From an uncultured Bacteroidales bacterium (GTDB lineage Bacteria; Bacteroidota; Bacteroidia; Bacteroidales; Bacteroidaceae), in contig CADCBO010000002.1 in NCBI GenBank assembly GCA_902799685.1, positions 62,001 through 126,000 on the forward strand: a stretch of DNA of 64,000 nucleotides, in the 5' to 3' direction. Under the pieces are notes generated by a model. It did no database searches. It was not told the DNA's origin and saw nothing but the letters and a program-made list of their open reading frames with translations. Shown here one piece after another: positions 17,637 through 26,757 of this stretch; the stretch's first letter is position 1, and each line of letters begins with the position of its first letter. The translations under genes and the position numbers were made by a program.

Positions 17637-18539
17637 TTGGACACATTCAGGGAAGCGGTATTCAAAGCGGTAGCCATGATCCCAAAGGGGAGAGTGGCTT
17701 CTTACGGGCAGGTGGCACAGATGGCCGGCTATTCCGAGGGTGCCGCCCGTGCCGTGGGTAACGCACTGCACACCAATACCGATTCCGTGAGAACGCCCTG
17801 CCACAGGGTGGTTACGTCCAGCGGACAGATGGGCTCCAACTACGGTTTCGGAGGCCCGGAACTCCAGCGCTCAATACTGAAAACCGAGGGTGTTAAGTTT
17901 ATTGGAGACAGGGTCGATATGTCCCAGTCCGGCATTGTGATTGAGGACCATCCGCTCATCCCGTTCCTGCCCGCCCACGCCACTATCCTGTTCCTGGGCA
18001 GTTTCCCGCCGCCCATGACCCGATGGTCGATGCATTTCTTTTACCCCAACTGGATAAACGATTTTTGGCGCATCCAGGGGTTGATCCATTTTGATGATCC
18101 GCATCACTTTGAGGTTGCTAATGCCAAATGCTTTGACAGAAAACTGATTACGCAATTCTGTGCCGATAGGGGACTGGCGTTTTTTGACACCGCCTCAAAA
18201 GTGTGTCGCCTCAAAGGCAACGCCAGCGACGAGTTCCTGCTCATCATAAAGCCAGCTCCGATAGCAGATATGCTCCAAACCATGCCCCGCTGCAGCACCA
18301 TCGTAACCACCGGCGGCAAGTCATCGGACGAATTCCTCTCCATTCTCAAAACTCTGGAGTCCGATGGACGCGCATCGGTAAAAGGAATCAGCTCCCCGCC
18401 GGCACCTTCCGCCCAAATCCGTATCACGATTGATGGCCGCCAGATAGAGTGGTGGAGAATGCCCTCCACCTCCCGGGCCTACCCGATGTCCCTCCAATCC
18501 AAAGCCGCCGCCTACCGCCAGCTCTTCCCGTTGCGTTAG
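17637..18539 (+). CDS. O6-alkylguanine-DNA alkyltransferase fused to uracil-DNA glycosylase-family domain
   Basis: The protein has 300 residues. Residues 1-100 are the alkyltransferase DNA-binding domain (VAMIPKGRVASYGQVAQMAG) with the active-site motif TPCHRVV, so the acceptor Cys is present and this is not merely an alkyltransferase-like protein. Residues 105-300 match the Bacteroidota uracil-DNA glycosylase family (ILFLGSFPPPMTRWSMHFFY, PNWINDFWRIQGL), usually a separate gene. The start is a TTG at 17637, since the domain begins within a few residues; no upstream ATG fits. Likely role: repair of alkylated and deaminated bases. Confidence 0.82.
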   Translation: MDTFREAVFKAVAMIPKGRVASYGQVAQMAGYSEGAARAVGNALHTNTDSVRTPCHRVVTSSGQMGSNYGFGGPELQRSILKTEGVKFIGDRVDMSQSGIVIEDHPLIPFLPAHATILFLGSFPPPMTRWSMHFFYPNWINDFWRIQGLIHFDDPHHFEVANAKCFDRKLITQFCADRGLAFFDTASKVCRLKGNASDEFLLIIKPAPIADMLQTMPRCSTIVTTGGKSSDEFLSILKTLESDGRASVKGISSPPAPSAQIRITIDGRQIEWWRMPSTSRAYPMSLQSKAAAYRQLFPLR

Positions 18540-18695
18540 CGGGCGGGGCCGGGCATTACAAGGCTTGTGAGAGGGGTGTATGTGGGACACTTTGGAAAAC
18601 GTGAGCGAGCGGAGAGGTGTTTTTGTGGGTGGATATTTTGGCAATAAAGATTCTTTGCAGTAATTTTACATCAATTTAGTAAAAAAGATATACTA

Positions 18696-20855
18696 ATGCT
18701 TATGCGTAAACTCTACATTCTGTTTTCAGTTGGCCTGTTCTCATTGCAGGTCTTTTCACAATCTGTTCCGGAGTATTGTCTGGAGAATGATGCTGCTCAC
18801 CGTTATCTGACGGAGGTTCAGTATGACCCGAATGATTACACGTACTCCAGAATCATGGATTATTGCGATCCGTATCCGTGTGATTATCTTAAGTATGACG
18901 GTTACAGAAAAGACCAGCCTCTGCCGGTGCCAATCAAGCTTACAAGTGCGTTGGAGACCTCAGGAACCCTGTACGTGAGTGAAAAGGCCGATTATTCCGA
19001 TGCTCTGGTCAAGACCCTCGCGGCTGGTGCTGATTCCGTTGATGTCTATAACCTGATCCCGGGCAGACTATACTACTGGAAGGTTGAGACCGGTAATGCC
19101 GGCGGTGATGCCGTAGTAGTGGAGTCGGGCCGTTTCAAGACCACGGGACAGTTGCGTATGCTCAAGATAGACAATATATTCAATGTGCGCGATATGGGCG
19201 GCTGGACAGGCCTTAAGGGCTATAAGCTTAAATATGGCAAGATAATACGCGGTTCCAGACTGAACGTGAACGGAAGCACCACCAAGATCATAACCGATGA
19301 CGGAATCAAGGAACTTCTCAGGGTAGGTGTCAGGGCTGAACTTGACATGCGAGACGCAAGCAACGCAGCCAACCAGAGCTACTCGTTCCTGGGCAGCGCA
19401 TATCCTATTTATAATGTGAACCAGGCTTACAGAAGCCGTATAGCCACATTTGCCGATGCTCCCCAGAGCATCCAGGGCATAAACAAGCTGATAGAGTGGC
19501 TCAAAGCCGGCAAGCCCGTATATCTGCACTGCTCGGTAGGTGCCGACCGTACAGGTACCGTGGCATTCCTGGTAGGCGCACTCTGCGGAATGAGCGAGGA
19601 TGCACTCTGCAAGGAGTTTGAACTCACCTCATTCTCCGCCGACCGTATCGAGAATGAGAGGGACAGACCCAATCCTGAGCGTCTTATCCGTCAGAGGTCA
19701 TATGTGGGCAGGCTGGACCCCAATGACAACAATGACAGCTACAAGTTTGCCAGTATGATGGACAAGGTAAAGTCATTCCCCGGCGAGACTATCCAGGAGA
19801 AGGTCTATTGGCATCTCAAGACAGGCGTAAGCGGCACAGCCGTATCGGAGGCCGACCTCAAGTGGCTCATGACATACATGATAGACTGCTTTGACATAAA
19901 TGCAACAACCCTGAACATGACCAAGGGCCAGACATTCCAGTTAGAGTGTGACATCAAGCCCAGCGAGGAGAATCAGGATCAGAAAATCACATTCACATCA
20001 TCCGATGAACACGTGGCAACCGTATCCCCGGACGGACTTATCACCGCAAAGGGTGGCGGCTCCGCCAGGATAACAGCAGAGCTGGACGGTTTCACCAAGA
20101 CCGTAAGCATCTCCATCCCTCTTGTTGAGTCAGTAATGCCCGATACCATCGCATACGGCGAATATCTGTATAAGGTAACAGGTGAGAACCTCATCAAGAA
20201 CGGCTCTTTTGAATACGGCAATTATCTTGCCAACTGGACATCGGCCAACGGCAATGCCCTGGACGAGTCATTCTTTGAGCTTAAGAACCATGAAGGCAGC
20301 GACAACTGCTACCTGCAGTGCAAGGCCGACGGTGACGAGGCCAGTGGAAAGTCCATCCGTACCGAGTGGAGGATATCCAGGAACAGGACATACGTGTTCG
20401 GCTACAGAGTAAAGAACTCCACCAACATAAAGACAGAAAGCAATCCCAATCTGGTAACTTGCCTGGCATACATCAAGCCTAAGGTTGACGGTGAGGGCGA
20501 TGACTTTGAGTGGGATGATGCAGAGCAGGTTTCAAGACGCGCTCCGTCGGTGCCCATCGTACAGTTGGAATATCCTTCATACGACGGAGAGTGGACCGAG
20601 ATACGTTATGTGTTTACCAATACCGAGGGATATACATACCTCCAGGCCTGGTTCTCACATCTGAGTGAGGGTGGCAATGACATCTGTCTGGATAATTTCT
20701 ATCTGGCACAGGTGGAGGAAGCCGGTACCAATGCGGTCAAGTCAATTTACGGCGATCTTCCTGAAGGACTCATGTTCAACATGCGTGGTGTACAGGTTCA
20801 GGAGCCCGGCAAGGGAATCATCATAAAGGATGGAAAGAAGTATCTCATTAAGTAA
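18696..20855 (+). CDS. Secreted tyrosine phosphatase with Ig-like and carbohydrate-binding-like domains
   Basis: The protein has 719 residues. An N-terminal signal peptide (LYILFSVGLFSLQVFSQS) is followed by a fibronectin/Ig-like stretch to about residue 145. A phosphatase domain (Y_phosphatase3 type) follows, with FNVRDMGGWTGLKGYKLKYG and the active-site P-loop HCSVGADRTGT. Then come a bacterial Ig-like group 2 domain (VSPDGLITAKGGGSARITA) and a C-terminal jelly-roll-like region (LIKNGSFEYGNYLANWTSAN). The product is exported and probably acts on extracellular phosphate esters; the substrate is unknown. Confidence 0.8.
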   Translation: MLMRKLYILFSVGLFSLQVFSQSVPEYCLENDAAHRYLTEVQYDPNDYTYSRIMDYCDPYPCDYLKYDGYRKDQPLPVPIKLTSALETSGTLYVSEKADYSDALVKTLAAGADSVDVYNLIPGRLYYWKVETGNAGGDAVVVESGRFKTTGQLRMLKIDNIFNVRDMGGWTGLKGYKLKYGKIIRGSRLNVNGSTTKIITDDGIKELLRVGVRAELDMRDASNAANQSYSFLGSAYPIYNVNQAYRSRIATFADAPQSIQGINKLIEWLKAGKPVYLHCSVGADRTGTVAFLVGALCGMSEDALCKEFELTSFSADRIENERDRPNPERLIRQRSYVGRLDPNDNNDSYKFASMMDKVKSFPGETIQEKVYWHLKTGVSGTAVSEADLKWLMTYMIDCFDINATTLNMTKGQTFQLECDIKPSEENQDQKITFTSSDEHVATVSPDGLITAKGGGSARITAELDGFTKTVSISIPLVESVMPDTIAYGEYLYKVTGENLIKNGSFEYGNYLANWTSANGNALDESFFELKNHEGSDNCYLQCKADGDEASGKSIRTEWRISRNRTYVFGYRVKNSTNIKTESNPNLVTCLAYIKPKVDGEGDDFEWDDAEQVSRRAPSVPIVQLEYPSYDGEWTEIRYVFTNTEGYTYLQAWFSHLSEGGNDICLDNFYLAQVEEAGTNAVKSIYGDLPEGLMFNMRGVQVQEPGKGIIIKDGKKYLIK

Positions 20856-20874
20856 CGGATTAAAACTGGACAAT

Positions 20875-22416
20875 ATGAAAAAGACTATAATATTCTCAAT
20901 TCTGGGCGCTGCCGCATTCATGGTCAGCTCCTGCTCAAAGGATATGGAACCGGTTCAGCCCGAAACCCAGGGAGAGTGCATTACCTTGGCACAGGCCGAT
21001 GTGGATGATTTCATATTCGGGATGGATACAAGGACTACCATCAGCAATACCGGCACGTTCAGTTGGGCCAAGAATGACGCCATAGGCGTATGGCCTACAC
21101 TGGTTCCCGACGAGCCTGCATCGCAGGTACAGTTCAAGACAACCACCGGAGGCGCACAGACCGCAACCTTCAGCGGAAGCGGGTGGGGACTGCTCTACAA
21201 CCGCAAGTATTATGCATATTTCCCTTATAAGGCTGCCGCACAGCAGGATCTTGTAACCGGAACGTATTCATTAAGCCAGACTCAGAGCGCCAATAATAAT
21301 ACATCGCACCTGAGCTCGAATGACGTTATGTATTCATCGGCCACAGCCCCAGAGGAGGGTAACCTGGCACATTTCCAGTTCCATCATTTCGGAAGCCTGC
21401 TCAAGCTGGTCATAACGGTTCCCGAGGAGAGCAAGAGCAACAAATTCACGCAGGTGGAGCTTAGCACAGCCGATTCTCTGTTCACAAAGGGTTACAGTTT
21501 CAATCCTACTGATGACGAGCCAGTAATGACAGCTACATCAAAGGCCGATACATATACGCTTAAGCTTGGTTCAAGCGGCAGTGGTTTCGTACCTGTGGAA
21601 GGTGAGCTGACTGTTTGGTTCCATCTGGCACCTGTGGATCTTACCGGAAAGGAGATAACCGTAACAGCTTATGATAGTTACGGCAAGTATTCCGGAACTC
21701 TTCAGGGTTTCGATTTCAAGAGCGGACATGCCCGCAAGTGCCAGGTTACAGTTGCAGCTGCAGCTGCTGACCTGAAGGACCTGATGGTGGATATGGGACT
21801 GCCCAGCGGTATTCTGTGGGCCAAGTCAAACCTGACGTTGGGTGGACTTCCCATGGATGAGTCTGTTCTTGGTGACTATTATGGTTGGGGCGAGCTGGAG
21901 CCTTATTATACCGCATGCACTGTGAGCGGTGAGACTCTGAGCGCAACCTGGAAAAGCGGCTACAGTTCAGGATATGTAAAGGATAACTACAACAAGAACA
22001 ACACAATAGGTTCATATACAACAGACGGCGCCCTGCTAACAACAGCCGATGATGCCGCCTATCAGACTTTGGGCGAAGGCTGGAGAATACCTTCAATAGC
22101 TCAATTCGAGGAACTGGCTGCCAACTGTTCATTCGCCACGGCTACGGTCAATGGCGTATCGGGAATAATGGCCACCAGTAACAAGAACGGTAACACGCTG
22201 TTCTTCCCTGCCAACGGTTATGTTGATGGTAACTCCAAGGTGAGCGGTTATCAGTCAGGCTCCATCGGGCCCCGTTTCTGGCTGGCAGACTGCTATTCGG
22301 CAGACCAGGCTTATCAGCAGCTCATCAACATGAGCAGCAGTAACAAGTTGGATCATGACACTCCCAAGAACAAGTGGCGCGGTACTCCCATACGTCCAAT
22401 CTACATTCCTGAGTAA
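20875..22416 (+). CDS. Fimbrillin-like lipoprotein with C-terminal FISUMP-type domain
   Basis: The protein has 513 residues. The lipobox VSSCSKD (Cys about residue 20) marks a lipoprotein. The N-terminal half resembles fimbrillin-A/Mfa-like proteins (GMDTRTTISNTGTFSWAKND, VWFHLAPVDLTG). From about residue 300 it carries the MGLPSGILWAKSNL and GWGELEP motifs common to Bacteroidales major-paralogous-domain proteins. The ATG at 20875 is chosen because the signal peptide begins there; the upstream ORF extension overlaps the phosphatase gene. It is 19 bp after the phosphatase and probably co-transcribed. Confidence 0.75.
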   Translation: MKKTIIFSILGAAAFMVSSCSKDMEPVQPETQGECITLAQADVDDFIFGMDTRTTISNTGTFSWAKNDAIGVWPTLVPDEPASQVQFKTTTGGAQTATFSGSGWGLLYNRKYYAYFPYKAAAQQDLVTGTYSLSQTQSANNNTSHLSSNDVMYSSATAPEEGNLAHFQFHHFGSLLKLVITVPEESKSNKFTQVELSTADSLFTKGYSFNPTDDEPVMTATSKADTYTLKLGSSGSGFVPVEGELTVWFHLAPVDLTGKEITVTAYDSYGKYSGTLQGFDFKSGHARKCQVTVAAAAADLKDLMVDMGLPSGILWAKSNLTLGGLPMDESVLGDYYGWGELEPYYTACTVSGETLSATWKSGYSSGYVKDNYNKNNTIGSYTTDGALLTTADDAAYQTLGEGWRIPSIAQFEELAANCSFATATVNGVSGIMATSNKNGNTLFFPANGYVDGNSKVSGYQSGSIGPRFWLADCYSADQAYQQLINMSSSNKLDHDTPKNKWRGTPIRPIYIPE

Positions 22417-22466
22417 AAAAATGAAAGATTCCGGCCCGGGTGATTGTAATGATGGAATCAAACTAT

Positions 22467-22474
22467 TACTTTTG
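22467..22474 (+). promoter_or_regulatory. -7 promoter box of the 22.5 kb lipoprotein gene
   Basis: TACTTTTG fits TAnnTTTG and lies 49 bp before the ATG. Confidence 0.5.
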
Positions 22475-22523
22475 GGTCGTGAATCTTAAAAGAAAGACTT
22501 TTAACCATTAAACTTATATTAAA

Positions 22524-23066
22524 ATGAAACAGAGCAAATTCTATTCAATGGCAGTCCTGGCACTTATGGCAGGCGTCATTTCACTGACTTCATGCGGTTC
22601 GTCAAACAGTGCTGCAAAACCTAAGACTGACAAGAATGCAATCGTTCTCCAGGAGGGCGACAAGGCAACGCTGACAGTTGATGACAACTATACCACAATC
22701 GTATTCCCCGAGTCTCTCACTACCGATGACCTGGCTATGTACAATGATGATTTCATGGGTTACATCCTTAAGTCAAACGGTCCTATCTCTACCGATGGCG
22801 GTTCATGGGGTTCATACAGGATCTACTATTACCTGCACAATGCCAACGAGTGGCTTTTCAAGGGTATCTATGAGAATCCTCAGGAGATTCAGGTTTCCAA
22901 GATCAAGAAGATACGTATTGCCAAGAGCCGCAAGCACTTGAGAGATTTTGTTAACGAGATGCCTCTGCTGGCCAACTCAAAGGAGAAGAAGAACGACCAG
23001 GGCTTCCAGCAGGAGATCAGCTCAGGCAGCAGTTATTATCTCTTCATTGATATAGAGCTCAGATAA
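22524..23066 (+). CDS. Small lipoprotein of unknown function
   Basis: The protein has 180 residues. A signal peptide with lipobox (SLTSCGSSNS) gives a mature lipoprotein. No domain is recognised. The centre holds a beta-rich segment (KATLTVDDNYTTIVFPESLT) and the C-terminal part a basic stretch (SKIKKIRIAKSRKHLRDF). It has its own promoter and an intrinsic terminator downstream. It could be an envelope stress or surface protein; nothing in the sequence decides this. Confidence 0.7.
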   Translation: MKQSKFYSMAVLALMAGVISLTSCGSSNSAAKPKTDKNAIVLQEGDKATLTVDDNYTTIVFPESLTTDDLAMYNDDFMGYILKSNGPISTDGGSWGSYRIYYYLHNANEWLFKGIYENPQEIQVSKIKKIRIAKSRKHLRDFVNEMPLLANSKEKKNDQGFQQEISSGSSYYLFIDIELR

Positions 23067-23072
23067 TGGTAC

Positions 23073-23098
23073 CAATTGAGAATTGAGAAGTGAGAATT
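23073..23098. repeat. ATTCTCA-type short repeat
   Basis: CAATTGAGAATTGAGAAGTG is the reverse complement of the ATTCTCA heptamer repeats seen at 34651-34687 and 35331-35362. Confidence 0.6.
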
Positions 23099-23100
23099 AT

Positions 23101-23134
23101 AAAAAGCCTTCGGAAGAAATTCCGGAGGCTTTTT
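23101..23134. terminator. Intrinsic terminator, probably bidirectional
   Basis: AAAAAGCCTTCGGAA pairs with TTCCGGAGGCTTTTT across GAAA; A and T runs flank both sides, so it can serve the lipoprotein gene and the convergent fabF-fabZ operon. Confidence 0.85.
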
Positions 23135-23163
23135 AATGTCGCGGGAATTAACGCAGGTGCTTG

Positions 23164-23589
23164 TTAATTCTCAATTGCCTTATCGACGAGCATAAAGGAA
23201 AGCTGGCCGGAGGCACAGAGTTCATCGTTTACGTAGGCGGTGGCGTTTACTGAGAGGAAGGTGCCGCGGCAGTTGCCCATGGTGGAGCGGACGGTGACGG
23301 TGTCACCGGGGCGGACGGTGCGCTTGAAGCGTACCTTGTCCATGCCGGCGTAGAGCGCCAGTTTGTCTTTAAGCTTGTCCTGGAAAAGCAGCACGCTGCC
23401 TTGAGCCATGATTTCACACAGGATCACTCCAGGGACAATGGGATTGCCCGGGAAATGTCCGTGAGTGTAGTAGGGGTCATCGGGGATGGTGTATTCCGAT
23501 ACCACACCGTCGGGAGTAAGTTCCGATCGGTCCACAAGGAGCATAGGGTCCCTGTGGGGCATAATCTGCATAAGCCCTTCCTTATCCAT
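23164..23589 (-). CDS. 3-hydroxyacyl-ACP dehydratase, FabZ-like
   Basis: The protein has 141 residues and the hot-dog fold signature: LMQIMPHRDPMLLVDR near the start and GHFPGNPIVPGVILCEIMAQ, which contains the catalytic His and the Glu of FabZ. It dehydrates 3-hydroxyacyl-ACP. The start overlaps the fabF stop by 8 bp, indicating translational coupling. The main fabZ of Bacteroidota is usually fused to lpxC, so this is probably a second dehydratase used in a special fatty-acid pathway; that is inference. Confidence 0.88.
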   Translation of the reverse strand: MDKEGLMQIMPHRDPMLLVDRSELTPDGVVSEYTIPDDPYYTHGHFPGNPIVPGVILCEIMAQGSVLLFQDKLKDKLALYAGMDKVRFKRTVRPGDTVTVRSTMGNCRGTFLSVNATAYVNDELCASGQLSFMLVDKAIEN

Positions 23590-24835
23590 TGTAACGACGC
23601 AGAACTACGGTTGCATTATGACCGCCGAATCCCAGTGAGCATGACATTGCATACTCAGCCTGAACCTTACGGGCGGTGTTGGGGATATAATCCAGGTCAC
23701 ACTCCGGGTCAGGCTCCTTATAACCGATGGTGGGAGGCAGAACACCGCTCTCCAGTGCTATGGCCGATGCAATCAGCTCAACGGCACCTGTAGCGCCCAG
23801 CATGTGGCCGTGCATTGACTTGGTGGAGCTTATCATGACCTTGCGTGCCTGCTCCTCACCAAGCGCAATCTTGATGGCCTTGGTCTCGCAGGCATCGTTC
23901 ATGTGGGTTCCGGTGCCGTGGGCGTTAATGTAGAGGAGAGCGTCATTGCTGTATCCGGCCTCTGTGAGTGCCTGGCTCAGCGAGGCGGCGGTGGTGGTGC
24001 CGTCGGGACGGGGAGCGGTGTAGTGGTAGGCATCGCAGGTGTTTCCGTAACCGCAAACCTCGGCAATTATGTGGGCACCGCGCTTTACGGCGTGTTCATA
24101 CTCCTCAAGGATAAGTATTCCGGCACCCTCGGCCATTACGAATCCGCCGCGGCGGGCATCGAACGGCAGGCAGGCCTCCTCGGGGTTCTCGGCCGTTGTC
24201 AGGGCCTTCATGTTGGCGAATCCCCCTATGGCCAGCTCGTTGACTGCGGCTTCGGTGCCACCGGTGATGATTGCATCGGCCATACCGTACTTGATGGCGC
24301 GGAATGCCTCGCCTACAGCGTGGGTTGATGTGGCACAAGCAGATACTACCGGCAGGCAGGGACCTTGTGCGTTGAACTTGATGGCTATGTTGCCGGCACC
24401 CAGGTTACCTATCATCTCAGGGATGAACAGGGGCGATACGCGCTTGGCGCCCTCGTTGGCCATAACCAGAGTCTGGTCAATGAAAGTCTGCATGCCTCCT
24501 ATTCCTGAGCCTACGTAGCAGCCCAGACGGCCCGGCTCAATGTTATCGCCTGCCTTAAGTCCGCTCTGCTCCATTGCCTGGATGGCGGCACAGATACCAA
24601 ACTGGCTGAACCTGTCGCTGCGGCGTACGCTGCCCGGATCCATACCCAGCTCAGTGGGCTTGAAATCCTTTACCTGACCGGCCACATGGACCGTAAGTTC
24701 ACCAAAACGGTCCAGACCTTCAATCTTGCTGATACCGCAACGGCCGTTCTCCAGACTGTCCTTAAACTCACTTATATTCTTACCGATGCATGTTATAACG
24801 CCCATGCCGGTAATAACTACTCTTTTTTCTGTCAT
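23582..24835 (-). CDS. fabF: Beta-ketoacyl-ACP synthase II (FabF-like)
   Basis: The protein has 417 residues. The catalytic triad is visible: Cys in VSACATSTHA, His in INAHGTGTHMND, His in SMHGHMLGATGAVE. It condenses malonyl-ACP with acyl-ACP. The upstream gene encodes an acyl-CoA/ACP synthetase on the same strand, 45 bp away, and the downstream gene is a FabZ-like dehydratase, so the three may form a fatty-acid module. A separate promoter box lies between it and the synthetase gene. Confidence 0.93.
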   Translation of the reverse strand: MTEKRVVITGMGVITCIGKNISEFKDSLENGRCGISKIEGLDRFGELTVHVAGQVKDFKPTELGMDPGSVRRSDRFSQFGICAAIQAMEQSGLKAGDNIEPGRLGCYVGSGIGGMQTFIDQTLVMANEGAKRVSPLFIPEMIGNLGAGNIAIKFNAQGPCLPVVSACATSTHAVGEAFRAIKYGMADAIITGGTEAAVNELAIGGFANMKALTTAENPEEACLPFDARRGGFVMAEGAGILILEEYEHAVKRGAHIIAEVCGYGNTCDAYHYTAPRPDGTTTAASLSQALTEAGYSNDALLYINAHGTGTHMNDACETKAIKIALGEEQARKVMISSTKSMHGHMLGATGAVELIASAIALESGVLPPTIGYKEPDPECDLDYIPNTARKVQAEYAMSCSLGFGGHNATVVLRRYNG

Positions 24836-24861
24836 TTTTTCTGTTCTTAATAAAAGTGCCG

Positions 24862-24869
24862 CAAAGGTA
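24862..24869 (-). promoter_or_regulatory. -7 promoter box of fabF-fabZ
   Basis: On the minus strand TACCTTTG matches TAnnTTTG, 26 bp before the fabF ATG and just past the stop of the upstream synthetase gene. Confidence 0.6.
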
Positions 24870-24880
24870 CTCCTTAAAAA

Positions 24881-26533
24881 TTACTTGTACATGAAACGGC
24901 GGATGCTGCCTTTAGGAGTCTTCACAAAAGGCTCAAATTTGAGTTCAAAACCATCTACGTGAGAGTAGGCGGGAATCTCCTGGTTGAGCTTGGTTATGTT
25001 GCCGGCCATTACAGCGTTCAGGGCATCGTTGTCCATTCCGCTTGCAGCAACCGCATCAACGTTGGGAACTATGAGCGCTGTGAGATGGCCCTTGCGGTCC
25101 ACAATGATAGACTCCTGTACGTAGGGCAGGGCGTTCAGCACCACCTCAATCTCCTCGGGGAATATGTTCTGACCGTTGGCAGACAGCAGCATGTTCTTGC
25201 ATCGTCCGGCCAGGAATACGGTGTGGTCCTTGTCCATGGTGCCCATATCGCCGGTGTGGAACCAGCCGTCGGCATCAATAACCTCGGCAGTAGCCTCGGG
25301 GTTCTTGTAGTAGCCGGTAAACACGCAGTCACCTTTTATAATAACCTCACCCGGAATGTGCTCGGGGTCATCGCTGTCAATGCGGCACTCAATGCCCTCA
25401 GGTACAATCTCACCCACAGACTTCATCTTGTAGCTGCCTTTATGGCCGATGGAGATGGTGGGGCAGGCCTCGGTCATACCGTAACCGGTCACAAACGGAA
25501 TCTCCAGTTTCTGGGCCATGAGGTCCTCCAACTCGAATGCCATTGCGGCACCACCGGTAACAAGGAGTTCAATGTTATCGCCGAATCCGGACATGAATAT
25601 GGTGCGCAGGGCCTTGCAGTAGTCCTGGTTGTTCTTGTGGTCGGCCAATTTCTGACGGCCGCTCTTGCTGCTTACAAACTCACCGATGGTGTTCTCAAGC
25701 ATCTTGACCAGTATAAGCGGAACGGCAAAGAACACGTTGGGCTTTACCTCGGCCAGAGCGGGCTTGAGGTAGGATGGTACGGGCGGCAGACCCAGCACGT
25801 GCAGGTGCATACCCAGGCAGAGCGGCTCAACGGCATCGTACATCATACCGAAGATGTGTGCAAACGGCAGCACGCTCAGGTAGGTCTCTCCCTCACGGTA
25901 GGGGAAATGGCGCGGAATCAGATAAACGTTCACGCTGAAGTTGCGTACAGTCAGCATCACGCCCTTGGGATTGCCTGTGGAGCCCGATGTGTAGTTGATG
26001 GCGCACATCTCATCGGCATCACGGTCATCGTAGCCAAAGTCCTCAATTATGAATCCTGCGGGATGAGCCTGCTGCATGAGCTGCTCGCGGTTCATATATA
26101 CATTGCTAAAATTGCCGCGGCTGGCCAGCAGTTCACCGGTGTGGACATCGATGGCACCAATCAGGTTAGGCATCTGGTCAAAGTCCATCTTGTCCATCAG
26201 GCGCTTCTCGGTATAGAGCAGCACGCTGTCAGAATGGTTTACCAGGCTCATGGTATCGGTGGGGGTATATCCGTCAAACAACTGGACGCCTACGTAACCG
26301 CCGGTCATAACACCCATAAAGGTCTTTATCCAGCCGGCGCAACTCTTGGCGTTGAGTGCAATCTTGGCACCCTTCTCAATGCCTGCAGCTTTCCAGAGCA
26401 GCTGATCGGCCTCAATCTGTGCGGCCAGCTGACCGTATGTGGCGGAGCTGTGACGGTAATCGTCAAGTGCGGCGTCGTTCCAGTGTTTCTTTACTGTCGT
26501 TTCAAATCTCTTGATAAATGAAATGTCGTACAT
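24881..26533 (-). CDS. AMP-dependent acyl-CoA/acyl-ACP synthetase
   Basis: The protein has 550 residues and the ANL superfamily motifs: the P-loop-like INYTSGSTGNPKGVML, the VTGYGMTEACPT motif, and the hinge region WFHTGDMGTMDKDHTVFLAG with the later LLSANGQNIFPEEIE. It activates a carboxylic acid as an adenylate and transfers it to CoA or ACP. The ATG at 26533 is used because the longer ORF to 26731 runs through a family B repeat and a terminator. Neighbouring fabF/fabZ favour a fatty-acid substrate. Confidence 0.9.
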   Translation of the reverse strand: MYDISFIKRFETTVKKHWNDAALDDYRHSSATYGQLAAQIEADQLLWKAAGIEKGAKIALNAKSCAGWIKTFMGVMTGGYVGVQLFDGYTPTDTMSLVNHSDSVLLYTEKRLMDKMDFDQMPNLIGAIDVHTGELLASRGNFSNVYMNREQLMQQAHPAGFIIEDFGYDDRDADEMCAINYTSGSTGNPKGVMLTVRNFSVNVYLIPRHFPYREGETYLSVLPFAHIFGMMYDAVEPLCLGMHLHVLGLPPVPSYLKPALAEVKPNVFFAVPLILVKMLENTIGEFVSSKSGRQKLADHKNNQDYCKALRTIFMSGFGDNIELLVTGGAAMAFELEDLMAQKLEIPFVTGYGMTEACPTISIGHKGSYKMKSVGEIVPEGIECRIDSDDPEHIPGEVIIKGDCVFTGYYKNPEATAEVIDADGWFHTGDMGTMDKDHTVFLAGRCKNMLLSANGQNIFPEEIEVVLNALPYVQESIIVDRKGHLTALIVPNVDAVAASGMDNDALNAVMAGNITKLNQEIPAYSHVDGFELKFEPFVKTPKGSIRRFMYK

Positions 26534-26600
26534 TTTGATAACTATTGATTGTTTTACATTGTGCCTTAGCCGGGCAACCCGGCCCCGGGCATATCGGACA

Positions 26601-26632
26601 CAAAAATAACCCTTCGGGCTGTCCCGAAGGGT
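26601..26632 (-). terminator. Terminator downstream of trpB2
   Basis: On the minus strand ACCCTTCGGGACAGCCCGAA forms a 10-bp stem followed by TTATTTTTG. Confidence 0.7.
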
Positions 26633-26680
26633 CTCAGAATGCGTATTTGTGGTAAAACCTAGGCTCGCTGTGGCGAAAAT

Positions 26681-26757
26681 GATACAATTGGGGTCAGGCC
26701 CCTTTTGTACTATTTTTCCAAAATGGTACAAAAGGGGCCTGACCCCAATTGTATCAT
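26681..26757. repeat. Family B palindromic repeat pair at the trpB2 stop
   Basis: Two inverted halves with GGGGTCAGGCCCC cores. The end of the element (AAATGATACAATTGG, minus strand) supplies the TGA stop of trpB2 at 26754-26756, the same junction as at the DUF4954 gene. Confidence 0.85.

Noticed and set aside
24959-26521. 520-codon open frame antisense to the acyl-CoA synthetase gene
   Set aside because: The synthetase on the other strand has clear ANL motifs; the antisense frame is rich in His/Gly/Val and has no family resemblance.
26534-26731. Longer N-terminus for the acyl-CoA synthetase
   Set aside because: It would translate a family B repeat and the trpB2 terminator.
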